The position numbers were made by a program, and so were the translations under genes. DNA of 8,208 nt, taken from assembly GCA_029261905.1 (NCBI GenBank), contig JAJDAM010000025.1:1-8208 (forward strand), written 5' to 3'. Positions 1-6,238 of this stretch are shown piece after piece (positions within the stretch are counted from its first letter, which is position 1; each line of letters starts with the position of its first letter). This DNA comes from Deltaproteobacteria bacterium (lineage in GTDB: Bacteria; Myxococcota_A; UBA9160; SMWR01). The notes under the pieces were generated by a model. It did no database searches and had not been told where the DNA came from. It saw nothing but the letters and a program-made list of their open reading frames with translations.

Positions 1-1
1 G

Positions 2-748
2 TACAACGAACGCATCGACAAGGAACTGGCACAGGGAAACAAGACGTTCCGACTCAAAGCCAAGCCGGGTGAGGAAGAGGGCGACGAGATCGAGTATCGC
101 AGACTGCCGTACATCGTCGTCGTCATCGATGAGTTGGCCGACTTGATGGTGGTGTCGGCGAAGGACGTCGAGGAGGCACTCCAGCGGTTGGCACAGATGG
201 CGCGCGCGGCGGGGATCCATCTCGTGCTGGCCACGCAACGCCCGAGCGTCGACGTGCTGACGGGTGTCATCAAGGCGAACTTCCCGGCGCGCGTGTCGTT
301 CCAGGTTTCCTCTCGGACCGATTCCCGGACGATCCTCGACCAGAACGGTGCCGACAATCTATTGGGTAACGGCGACATGTTGTATCTGCCGCCGGGTACC
401 TCGAAGCTGCAGCGACTTCACGGTGCGCTCGTCACCGAACAAGAGGTCGAGATGATCACCGCTCAGCTCCGCGCGCAGGGCGGTCCGAAGTTCGATGAAG
501 AGCTGATCCTCGAGACGGAAGACGAGATTGGTGCCAAGAGCGAAGAAGATGTCGACGAGATGTACGATCGCGCGGTCGCCATCGTAGCCGACACCCGAAA
601 CGCCTCGATCTCTTACATTCAGAGACGCCTCAAGGTCGGCTACAACCGGGCTGCACGCATGATCGAACACATGGAAAACGAAGGGATCATTGGACCGCAA
701 GTCGGCACCAAGCCAAGAGAAGTTTTTGTCCAGCCGATCATCGACTGA
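2..748 (+). CDS. ftsK: DNA translocase FtsK, C-terminal part (5' end outside window)
   Basis: Septum-anchored, ATP-driven double-stranded DNA pump that clears chromosome ends at division and activates dimer resolution at dif. The reading frame is open from the window edge, so the N-terminal membrane region, linker and Walker A lie upstream; 248 residues are visible. Seen directly: a Walker B strand VVVIDELADLM (Asp43-Glu44 of the fragment), the FtsK/SpoIIIE signatures LATQRPSVDVLTG and SSRTDSRTILDQ, then GADNLLGNGDMLYLP. The last ~65 residues form the gamma winged-helix domain that reads polar DNA motifs, with a recognition-helix region around RRLKVGYNRAARMIEHM. It ends at TGA 746-748, 46 bp before lolA. 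The ftsK-lolA order matches proteobacterial chromosomes and marks a housekeeping setting. Identification is very secure; only the 5' extent is unknown. Confidence 0.97.
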   Translation, partial: YNERIDKELAQGNKTFRLKAKPGEEEGDEIEYRRLPYIVVVIDELADLMVVSAKDVEEALQRLAQMARAAGIHLVLATQRPSVDVLTGVIKANFPARVSFQVSSRTDSRTILDQNGADNLLGNGDMLYLPPGTSKLQRLHGALVTEQEVEMITAQLRAQGGPKFDEELILETEDEIGAKSEEDVDEMYDRAVAIVADTRNASISYIQRRLKVGYNRAARMIEHMENEGIIGPQVGTKPREVFVQPIID

Positions 749-794
749 CTGCGATTGACTGAATGCACCTTCGAATTGGCGCGTCTGAAGACCT

Positions 795-1520
795 ATGACA
801 GCTGACTGCGGCTTGCTGCGAGCGCGACCGATGAGATGGCTGCCCGCGGGGATTTTCGCGCTGCTCCTGATGGCCCCTGCGTGGAGCGTCGCCGACCCGG
901 GCGAGGACCCGATCGAAGCGATCGAGGTCGGCAGTTGCCTCGAACGGGCCATCGACGCGATCCAGAGCCGCTATGACCATGTCGCTGACCTACGTGCCGA
1001 CTTCGAGCAGGTCACGCGTAGCGCGGCACTGCCAGGCAGCGGGGCGTCCGTGTCGGGCACCGTGTCGTTCGCGAAGCCCGGCAAGATGCGATGGACGTAT
1101 CAGGACCCGCCGAGTCTGTTGGTCAGCGACGGCGAGACACTGTGGATCTACGACCCCGCGTACAAAGAGGTGCAAAAGCTATCGGCAGGCAGCGAGTACC
1201 TGTCGGGCGCGTCGATTCAATTTCTGCTCGGCGGGGGGAACATTCGTCGAGATTTCACGATCGTCGAGCGAAGCTGCTCGGCAGAGTCGATCGATATCGA
1301 TCTGACGCCCATCCAGCCCGCGACCTATGAACGGCTCGGAATCATCGCGGATCCGACCAGTGGGGATCTGAAGCGGACCACGATCTACGATCTGGTGGGC
1401 AACGTCACCGAAGTCACGTTCTCGAATCTGGAGACAGATCTGAATCCGCCGCCCGAGACATTTCGGTTCGACCCCCCGGCCGGAGTCAAAGTGATGGAAC
1501 TGGGCGGAATTCCCCAATGA
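795..1520 (+). CDS. lolA: Outer-membrane lipoprotein carrier protein LolA
   Basis: Periplasmic chaperone that takes lipoproteins from the inner-membrane LolCDE exporter and delivers them to the outer membrane. The protein has 241 residues from ATG 795. A signal peptide is visible (hydrophobic core GIFALLLMAPAW, likely cleavage after SVA), with no lipobox Cys, so a soluble periplasmic product is expected. The mature part has the LolA pattern: DLRADFEQVTRS near the N-terminus, then a G-x-V-x-F-x-KPGKMRWTY strand pair, PPSLLVSDGETLWIYDP, and a C-terminal FRFDPPAGVKVMEL strand. The start is uncertain: ATG 831 (residue 13) gives a shorter, more typical n-region, and neither start has a strong ribosome binding site. 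It lies 46 bp after ftsK and is probably co-transcribed with it. LolA implies a Gram-negative envelope, which makes the proteasome genes downstream notable. Confidence 0.93.
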   Translation: MTADCGLLRARPMRWLPAGIFALLLMAPAWSVADPGEDPIEAIEVGSCLERAIDAIQSRYDHVADLRADFEQVTRSAALPGSGASVSGTVSFAKPGKMRWTYQDPPSLLVSDGETLWIYDPAYKEVQKLSAGSEYLSGASIQFLLGGGNIRRDFTIVERSCSAESIDIDLTPIQPATYERLGIIADPTSGDLKRTTIYDLVGNVTEVTFSNLETDLNPPPETFRFDPPAGVKVMELGGIPQ

Positions 1521-1928
1521 TTGCAAGCGGTAAGCGCTGCGGAGAGGGTGAGTTCGAGGGCCGCAAACATCGTCCGCCTGGCGCATTTTCGTCAGTTCTC
1601 GATCAGCAACACGGCCCTGCAGAGTTCCCAAACCTGGAAAACCGATTCCTTGGAAACCCGGGTGCCGCAAATGTCGGCGGGCCACCTCAAACGTTGGTTA
1701 CCGGGCGATGCTGCGGCTGCGGATGTCAAGAAACCGGCAACCGAAAGGCAAGTTCGCATCCCGAGGCGGCACCCGATGAGCAACTTTCATTCGGGAGTTT
1801 TCGAACTCGAGATCGCATGACGGCCGATTTCCGACGCGACGGCCGAGCGCCATCTGTGGAACACAGGTCACTGAGGAACTCCGCTTTGGCGACAGGCGCT
1901 TGCATGGAGAGGTGCTCGTGGGCTGCGG

Positions 1929-1956
1929 TTGACACCCAGAGGCCGCGTGATAATAT
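1929..1956 (+). promoter_or_regulatory. Predicted sigma70-type promoter of the proteasome cluster
   Basis: A perfect -35 hexamer TTGACA (1929-1934), a 16-bp spacer and TAATAT (1951-1956) as the -10. The -10 is preceded by TG at 1948-1949, giving an extended -10. Transcription would start near 1961-1964, leaving a leader of about 395 nt before the arc start codon. A 14-bp-spaced alternative -10 (GATAAT, 1949-1954) overlaps it. This is the best promoter match I found in the lolA-arc gap and it points at the arc operon. It is unproven without transcript-end data. Confidence 0.6.
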
Positions 1957-1993
1957 CAAAACGGCCCAAAAGGTTCGCAATTTCAATGGGTTC

Positions 1994-2058
1994 GATGATT
2001 TTCCCCCCACTGGTCGGTCGCACCGGCGACCCGATGGGAGTGTGGAATTGGAGTCATC
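1994..2058 (+). promoter_or_regulatory. Interrupted stem-loop in the predicted arc leader (I)
   Basis: Arms pair in order as GATGA (1994-1998) with TCATC (2054-2058), TTCC (2001-2004) with GGAA (2044-2047), CCCA (2006-2009) with TGGG (2035-2038), and GGTCG (2012-2016) with CGACC (2027-2031), around a 10-nt loop. This makes a rod of about 18 pairs broken by internal loops. It begins about 30 nt after the predicted transcription start. It matches no RNA family that I recognise. Pairing was found by eye and no folding energy was computed. Confidence 0.35.
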
Positions 2059-2080
2059 TCTAGGCGGTGGGACACGCGGT

Positions 2081-2132
2081 GGGGCTCTCGTATGAGCATC
2101 TCATCCCGGCTATATCGCTCATTTCCAGCCCC
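2081..2132 (+). promoter_or_regulatory. Nested stem-loop in the predicted arc leader (II)
   Basis: Two perfect 6-bp stems are nested: GGGGCT (2081-2086) with AGCCCC (2127-2132), and ATGAGC (2092-2097) with GCTCAT (2117-2122). They are separated by a nearly symmetrical internal loop (5 and 4 nt) and closed by a 19-nt apical loop. Twelve perfect pairs in nested register are unlikely to be accidental. It could be a leader element or part of a small RNA read from the 1929 promoter. Confidence 0.4.
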
Positions 2133-2287
2133 TCTCGGAACTTGTACGGACGACTGCGGTTCTGTCAGCCATGGCGCTCTCCCGCTCTCAGGAGGCACTT
2201 TCAATCGCAAGAATTCCTCTAACCATCCCGGTTCTGGTCACGTTTTCCCCGACCGCTCGTTCGCGAAATCGCGTTCGACCCCGCTCT

Positions 2288-2322
2288 GGCATACGAGTTG
2301 CAGTGTCCTACTGCATGATGCC
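2288..2322 (+). promoter_or_regulatory. Stem-loop shortly upstream of the arc ribosome binding site (III)
   Basis: TGCAGT (2299-2304) pairs with ACTGCA (2310-2315) over a GTCCT loop. An outer stem GGCAT (2288-2292) pairs with ATGCC (2318-2322), leaving a 6/2-nt internal loop. The 3' arm ends about 25 nt before the AGGAGG of arc. A short competing hairpin, CCGA-GTTG-TCGG (2321-2332), would use its last two bases. The inner 17-bp inverted repeat could instead be a protein operator in DNA. Confidence 0.4.
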
Positions 2323-2347
2323 GAGTTGTCGGTGAAGCCGGGGAGCG

Positions 2348-2353
2348 AGGAGG
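2348..2353 (+). promoter_or_regulatory. Shine-Dalgarno of arc
   Basis: AGGAGG stands 4 nt before ATG 2358, a slightly short spacing. It is the strongest ribosome binding site near that end of the frame and fixes the arc start. Confidence 0.75.
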
Positions 2354-2357
2354 CGGA

Positions 2358-4220
2358 ATGAGTGAATTCGATTCAGGTAGTGCAGGTCGGAAGGGTTTCG
2401 TGCGAGACGTGATGCGTAGGATCTCGACCAATGGGACCAACGAAGATGAACTACCGGAAGGTGATCGACAGCGCGCAGAAGGTGATCGACAGCGTGGACC
2501 GCGTTCCTACCAGGACGAGGTTTCAGATCTTCACGATTCGATGAGGCTATTTGGCGTGGATTCTCCGGAATTTCGAAGACAGCTCGATCGGCTGCTGGCC
2601 GAATTTGAAACACTACGTAGGCGATATCAGCTGACGCGGGAGCAGTCCGCGGATGCCGAGCGCCAGAACGAGCGCCTCGTCAGTGCACTGCACGAGGCGA
2701 AGCAACAGATCGAACTCCTCAAGGAGGAGGTCGACAAGCTGTGCGCGCCGCCCAACAACTACGGAATCTTCAATCGCCCCAACAAGGATGGCACCGCTGA
2801 AATCCTGGTAGAGGGCCGCGCGATGCGCGTCAACGTGCACCCGAACGTCGATGCATTCCAGTTCGAAGAAGGTCAACTCGTCGTGCTGAACGAGGCCTTC
2901 AATATCGTCGAAGGTTCCGGGTACACCACACGCGGTGAAATCGCGACCGTCGTCGACCAGATCGGTGACAATCGTGCGATCGTGATGGGGCACACCGACG
3001 ACGAGCGCGTGATTACGCTGGCAGAGCCGCTTCGGCACGAAAAACTGAAGGTCGGTGACCACATCCTCTTCGACCCGAGAACCAACTACGCGTTCGAGAA
3101 ACTGCCGAAGTCCGCGGTCGAGGAAGTCGTTCTCGAGGAGATCCCCGATGTGTCCTACGAGGACATCGGCGGCCTCGGTGAGCAGATCGGGATCCTGCGC
3201 GATTCGGTCGAACTGCCGTACATCTACCCTGACGTGTTCAAAGAGCACGAGCTCTCTCCGCCCAAGGGGATCCTGCTCTACGGACCTCCCGGTTGCGGTA
3301 AGACGTTGATCGCGAAGGCCGTTGCGAACAGCCTGGCCAAGAGCATCGAGCAGCGGACGGGCAAGGAGACGACTCCGTACTTCCTGAACGTCAAGGGCCC
3401 GGAGTTGCTCAACAAGTACGTCGGCGAGACCGAGCACAAGTTGCGAGAGGTTTTCAAGAAGGCTCGTGACAAGGCGAGTGAGGACGTGCCGGTCGTCATC
3501 TTCTTCGACGAGATGGACTCCCTTTTCCGCATGCGCGGTTCAGGAATCTCATCGGACATGGAGGCGACGGTCGTCGCGCAGTTCCTGTCGGAAATCGACG
3601 GTGTGGAATCGCTTTCGAACGTGATCGTGATCGGCGCGAGTAACCGCCAGGATCTGATCGATCCCGCGGTCCTGCGCCCTGGGCGGCTCGACCTGAAGAT
3701 CAAGGTCAATCGTCCCGATGCGGCGGCTGCACGCGAGATCTTCTCGAAGTACCTGACAGCCAACCTGCCCATTCACGCCAGCGAACTCGAGCGACACGGG
3801 GGCGACGCGGAGCGCGTCGTTTCTGCAATGATCCGCGAGACCATCGAGCGCATGTACGAGACGACCGAGGAGAACAAGTTCCTCGAGGTCACGTACGCGA
3901 AGGGTGAGCGTGAGATCTTCTACTTCAAGGACTTCGCAAGCGGAGCGATGATCGAAAACATCATCTCCCGAGCGAAGACGCGGGCGGTCAAGCGCTTCAT
4001 TGATCTCAATGAGCGAGGCATTACGCTCGACGACATCATCGAGTCGGTCAACGACGAGTTCAAGGAGAACGAAGATCTCCCGAACACGACGAACCCCGAC
4101 GATTGGGCGCGAATCTCCGGCCGGAAGGGTGAGCGGATCATCAACGTGCGTACGCTGATGACGGGCATCAACCGGAAAGAGCGCTCCATTGAGAACATCA
4201 GCTCGGGCCAGTATCTCTAG
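2358..4220 (+). CDS. arc: Proteasome-associated AAA+ ATPase (Arc/Mpa)
   Basis: Hexameric cytoplasmic unfoldase that recognises pupylated proteins, unfolds them and threads them into the 20S core. The protein has 620 residues; Mpa of M. tuberculosis is about 609. Order of parts: a polar, probably disordered N-terminus (1-55); a coiled coil (about 60-130, ending KEEVDKL) that grips Pup; OB-type domains (about 135-260); then the AAA module starting near YEDIGGL. Walker A GPPGCGKT is residues 309-316, Walker B VVIFFDEMDS has Asp384-Glu385, the pore loop is KYVGE, sensor 1 lies in IGASNRQD, and the arginine-finger stretch RPGRLD is 440-445. The C-terminus ends GQYL, the tail that docks into alpha-ring pockets and opens the gate. 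All catalytic elements are intact. It begins the run arc-dop-pup-prcB-prcA-pafA, 30 bp before dop. Near-identical motifs to actinobacterial Mpa leave little doubt. Confidence 0.98.
   Translation: MSEFDSGSAGRKGFVRDVMRRISTNGTNEDELPEGDRQRAEGDRQRGPRSYQDEVSDLHDSMRLFGVDSPEFRRQLDRLLAEFETLRRRYQLTREQSADAERQNERLVSALHEAKQQIELLKEEVDKLCAPPNNYGIFNRPNKDGTAEILVEGRAMRVNVHPNVDAFQFEEGQLVVLNEAFNIVEGSGYTTRGEIATVVDQIGDNRAIVMGHTDDERVITLAEPLRHEKLKVGDHILFDPRTNYAFEKLPKSAVEEVVLEEIPDVSYEDIGGLGEQIGILRDSVELPYIYPDVFKEHELSPPKGILLYGPPGCGKTLIAKAVANSLAKSIEQRTGKETTPYFLNVKGPELLNKYVGETEHKLREVFKKARDKASEDVPVVIFFDEMDSLFRMRGSGISSDMEATVVAQFLSEIDGVESLSNVIVIGASNRQDLIDPAVLRPGRLDLKIKVNRPDAAAAREIFSKYLTANLPIHASELERHGGDAERVVSAMIRETIERMYETTEENKFLEVTYAKGEREIFYFKDFASGAMIENIISRAKTRAVKRFIDLNERGITLDDIIESVNDEFKENEDLPNTTNPDDWARISGRKGERIINVRTLMTGINRKERSIENISSGQYL
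2457..2498 (+). repeat. 21-bp in-frame tandem duplication in the N-terminus of arc
   Basis: A 17-nt identical core starting GAAGGTGATCGACAG occurs at 2457-2473 and again at 2478-2494, a period of 21 bp (seven codons). It encodes EGDRQRA followed by EGDRQRG, residues 34-47, in the charged segment before the coiled coil. The near-identity at DNA level, including synonymous positions, suggests a recent slippage duplication in a part of the protein that tolerates length change. Confidence 0.85.
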
Positions 4221-4250
4221 ATCCGAGGAGCGCCCTCATGTGGAGATCCA

Positions 4251-5735
4251 ATGGCCATTCCCAAGGTGATGGGTACCGAGATCGAGTACGGCATCACCGT
4301 CCAGGGTGATCCGGATTTCGACCCGATCTCGAGTTGTGTTCTGCTCGTCAACGCCTACCGGGAAGACCATGCCGGCGAGATTCTGTGGGACTACGACCAG
4401 GAAAATCCGCTAGCTGACGCGCGCGGATTCCAGGTCGACGGCGAGAAGTACACGCCGAATCAGCAGGAAAATATCGCTCGCAACAAGACGCTGGTGAACG
4501 GAGCGCGATTCTACGTCGACCACGCCCATCCGGAATATTCGTGTCCGGAAGTCACCAACATTCGCGACCTCGTGATCCACGAGAAAGCGGGTGAGCGCGT
4601 GCTCGAAATGGCTCGCCGCGAAGCCAACGCTCTGCTGCCCGACGGCACGGAGATGTTGATTCACAAGAACAACAGTGATCGGAAGGGCAACAGCTACGGC
4701 TCTCACGAGAACTATCTGATGGATCGACGCACTTCGTTCAAGCAGATCGTCGAGAATCTGATGCCGTTCTTCGTGACACGGCAGGTATACGCCGGGGCCG
4801 GCAAGGTGGGCAGCGAGAATCGCGGCCAGCCGTGCGTGTATCAGATCTCGCAGCGATCCGACTTCTTCGAAACCGAAGTCGCTCTCGATACGATGGTCAA
4901 GCGACCGATCATCAACACCCGTGACGAGCCGCATGCCGATCGCGAGAAGTACCGCAGACTTCATGTGATCGTGGGCGACGCGAACCTCAGCGAGTACACG
5001 ATCTACTTGCGCAGCGGCGCAACCGCGCTCGTGCTTTCGATGATCGAGGACGGAGCGATCACGCGTAACCTCTCGTTGCGCGATCCGGTTCGGTCGTTGC
5101 GTGAAACGTCCCACGACCCGACTTGCAAAAAAGAACTCCTGCTCGATGACGGGACACGCATGACCGCGGTTCAAATTCAGCGGGAATACGTCGAGATGGC
5201 GCTGAAGTACGTCGATGGGCGGGAGATCGACGAGCTGACGAAAGACGTTCTGGAAAAGTGGCAGTACGTGCTGGGCTGTCTCGAGCGAGATCCGATGGAA
5301 CTCGACGGGCAGATCGACTGGGTGATGAAGAAGGCGCTCATGGAGGGTTTCATGGAGCGCAAGTCGCTGGGTTGGGATTCCCCCAAGGTCGAGATGCTCG
5401 ATCTGCAATACCACGATTCACGCCCTGAAAAAGGGCTGTACTATATTCTCGAGCGTCAGGGTAAGGCCGAACGAATCGTGACGGACGACGAGATCAAAGC
5501 CGCGATTCTGACACCCCCCGACGACACACGAGCGTATTTTCGCGGGGAGTGCTTGAGGCGCTACGGAGCCGCGGTTTTCGGGGTCAACTGGGATTCGATT
5601 TCATTTGGCGTCGACGATGAGCCGATCAATCGTGTCTTGATGGCTGAACCCCTCAAGGGCACTCGTGAGCACGTAGAGGAACTGTTGCAACGTTCCGCTA
5701 CGGCAGCAGATCTCGTGAAGAATTTGCGAGCGTGA
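4251..5735 (+). CDS. dop: Pup deamidase/depupylase Dop
   Basis: Carboxylate-amine-ligase-fold enzyme that, in actinobacteria, deamidates the C-terminal Gln of Pup and hydrolyses the Pup-lysine isopeptide bond. The protein has 494 residues. Visible signatures: the Mg/ATP-binding strand MGTEIEYGI (7-15), DYDQENPLADARGF, the catalytic Asp90 in YVDHAHPEYSCPE, HKNNSDRKGNSYGSHENYL, and IINTRDEPHADREKYRRLHVIVGDAN. The Asp lies about 33 residues further in than in the downstream paralogue PafA, consistent with the extra Dop-loop near the active site that separates Dop from the ligase. GGAG at 4242-4245, 5 nt ahead of ATG 4251, supports the start. It lies 30 bp after arc and 19 bp before pup. Because Pup here already ends in Glu, the in vivo role is probably depupylation only (inference). 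Confidence 0.96.
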   Translation: MAIPKVMGTEIEYGITVQGDPDFDPISSCVLLVNAYREDHAGEILWDYDQENPLADARGFQVDGEKYTPNQQENIARNKTLVNGARFYVDHAHPEYSCPEVTNIRDLVIHEKAGERVLEMARREANALLPDGTEMLIHKNNSDRKGNSYGSHENYLMDRRTSFKQIVENLMPFFVTRQVYAGAGKVGSENRGQPCVYQISQRSDFFETEVALDTMVKRPIINTRDEPHADREKYRRLHVIVGDANLSEYTIYLRSGATALVLSMIEDGAITRNLSLRDPVRSLRETSHDPTCKKELLLDDGTRMTAVQIQREYVEMALKYVDGREIDELTKDVLEKWQYVLGCLERDPMELDGQIDWVMKKALMEGFMERKSLGWDSPKVEMLDLQYHDSRPEKGLYYILERQGKAERIVTDDEIKAAILTPPDDTRAYFRGECLRRYGAAVFGVNWDSISFGVDDEPINRVLMAEPLKGTREHVEELLQRSATAADLVKNLRA

Positions 5736-5754
5736 ACCGAATGGGAATGAACGT

Positions 5755-6033
5755 ATGAACCGAAAAATGACTGGCAGCACTGGTAGTAAATCGGCATCCA
5801 GCAACGGGGCGATCTTTGAAATCATCCGGGCGGCCGATTCGACTCAGAAGCAGAAACCCGACAAGGGTGACAGCGGCGAAGGGTCGGCAAAGGGTGACGG
5901 CCCGAAGAAGATGGCCAAGAAGGGCGAGAAGCTCAAAGAAGAGATGGACGCTCTCGTCGAGGAGATCGATGAGGTCCTCGAAGAGAACGCTGAAGAGTTC
6001 GTCAAGAACTACGTCCAGCGAGGGGGCGAGTAG
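5755..6033 (+). CDS. pup: Prokaryotic ubiquitin-like protein Pup, C-terminal Gly-Gly-Glu form
   Basis: Small, largely disordered protein tag joined by its C-terminal Glu to substrate lysines. The conserved part (residues 57-92) is almost the actinobacterial sequence: KGEKLKEEMDALVEE, IDEVLEENAEEFVKNYV, then QRGGE. This segment becomes helical on Arc coiled coils. The encoded end is GGE, not the GGQ of M. tuberculosis, so no deamidation is needed before ligation. At 92 residues it is longer than the 64-residue mycobacterial protein. The extra N-terminus is rich in Ser, Gly and Lys but contains a hydrophobic patch, AIFEIIRAA (19-27). ATG 5755 has a weak GGGA at 5743-5746; ATG 5767 or ATG 5911 are alternative starts, the latter leaving only the helical core. 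Lysines are present, so chains on Pup itself are conceivable. It sits between dop and prcB, as in actinobacteria. Confidence 0.96.
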   Translation: MNRKMTGSTGSKSASSNGAIFEIIRAADSTQKQKPDKGDSGEGSAKGDGPKKMAKKGEKLKEEMDALVEEIDEVLEENAEEFVKNYVQRGGE

Positions 6034-6171
6034 TCCGTCGCGGGGAGTTTTCGGCAGCCCTTTGGCCTGAAAGAGACCCGCAGTCACGACTCGAGCAAAC
6101 AGTCCAGCTACAGCCCGTGGAATGACACGCCGAACAACAGGCAATAGACACGCAACAAGCGCGCAACAGCA

Positions 6172-6186
6172 GGCCGGCAGCCGGCC
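6172..6186 (+). promoter_or_regulatory. Compact GC hairpin upstream of prcB
   Basis: GGCCGG pairs perfectly with CCGGCC over a CAG triloop. It is followed by unstructured AC-rich sequence. It could block 3' exonuclease decay of the pup message or mark a processing point between pup and prcB; both are inference. Confidence 0.5.
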
Positions 6187-6191
6187 AACAA

Positions 6192-6224
6192 ACGCGAACA
6201 ACACGCAAACAACACGCAAACAAC
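6192..6224 (+). repeat. Three 11-bp tandem repeats ahead of the prcB ribosome binding site
   Basis: The unit ACGCAAACAAC occurs exactly at 6203-6213 and 6214-6224. A copy with one change (ACGCGAACAAC) lies at 6192-6202. The array abuts the AGGAGGGG that starts at 6225. Copy number could vary by slippage and shift the leader length. Confidence 0.85.
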
Positions 6225-6232
6225 AGGAGGGG
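6225..6232 (+). promoter_or_regulatory. Strong Shine-Dalgarno deciding the prcB start
   Basis: AGGAGGGG stands 6 nt before TTG 6239, which is in frame with prcB. No comparable site precedes ATG 6122. This favours the TTG as the real start. Confidence 0.75.
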
Positions 6233-6238
6233 CAAGCG

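Larger units (their letters stand above)
1521..2357. other. 837-bp region without a convincing gene between lolA and arc
   Basis: I see no recognisable protein here on either strand. Two forward open frames (1517-2095 and 2092-2361) span it, but their products are low-complexity mixtures of Gly, Arg and Ser. Their third-codon positions, by rough count, are about 55-63% GC, near the background and unlike the G/C-rich third positions of arc and dop. The region holds a strong-looking promoter (1929-1956), three stem-loops downstream of it, and small inverted repeats upstream: GAGTT-TTCG-AACTC at 1795-1808, CGGCCG pairs at 1821-1845, and CTGTG-GAA-CACAG at 1854-1866. None has a following T-run, so I found no clear intrinsic terminator for ftsK-lolA. 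The best reading is the end of the lolA transcript followed by the promoter and long leader of the proteasome operon. Confidence 0.7.
6034..6238 (+). promoter_or_regulatory. pup-prcB leader with GC hairpin and AC-rich repeats
   Basis: This gap of about 205 nt is unusually long for the cluster. Its first half (6034-6120) shows no recognisable motif. The second half is AC-rich with many CAACA words. It contains a perfect hairpin, GGCCGG-CAG-CCGGCC (6172-6186), then the 11-bp repeats (6192-6224), then the prcB ribosome binding site. CAA-type stretches stay unpaired in RNA and often favour ribosome access. The hairpin has no T-run and is not an intrinsic terminator. If ATG 6122 were the prcB start, part of this would be coding. 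Confidence 0.5.

Noticed and set aside
1795..1866. Small inverted repeats as an intrinsic terminator for ftsK-lolA
   Set aside because: Stems are only 5-6 bp and none is followed by a run of T.
1854..1866. CTGTG-GAA-CACAG as a LexA-type SOS box
   Set aside because: Spacing between the CTGT and ACAG halves is 5, not 8, and it lies about 60 bp upstream of the -35 element.
1517..2095. 192-codon forward frame as a protein gene
   Set aside because: Low-complexity product, no recognisable domain, third-codon GC near background, and a promoter within it. Kept only as part of the ATGA-chain observation.
1961..2160. 6S RNA or another known housekeeping RNA downstream of the 1929 promoter
   Set aside because: Two separate stem-loops rather than one long rod with a central bulge; no conserved 6S, tmRNA, SRP or RNase P sequence blocks.
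2171..2335. 54-codon frame starting at ATG 2171
   Set aside because: No ribosome binding site before the ATG, arginine/serine-rich product, no family resemblance.
2092..2361. 89-codon forward frame as a protein gene
   Set aside because: Serine-rich sequence without domain or a clear ribosome binding site; it overlaps two of the predicted leader stem-loops.
2613..3437. Long antisense frame opposite arc
   Set aside because: Mirror of the codon bias of arc; the sense strand has every AAA+ motif.
4410..5414. 334-codon antisense frame opposite dop
   Set aside because: Shadow of the dop codon pattern; the product resembles nothing and dop is unambiguous.
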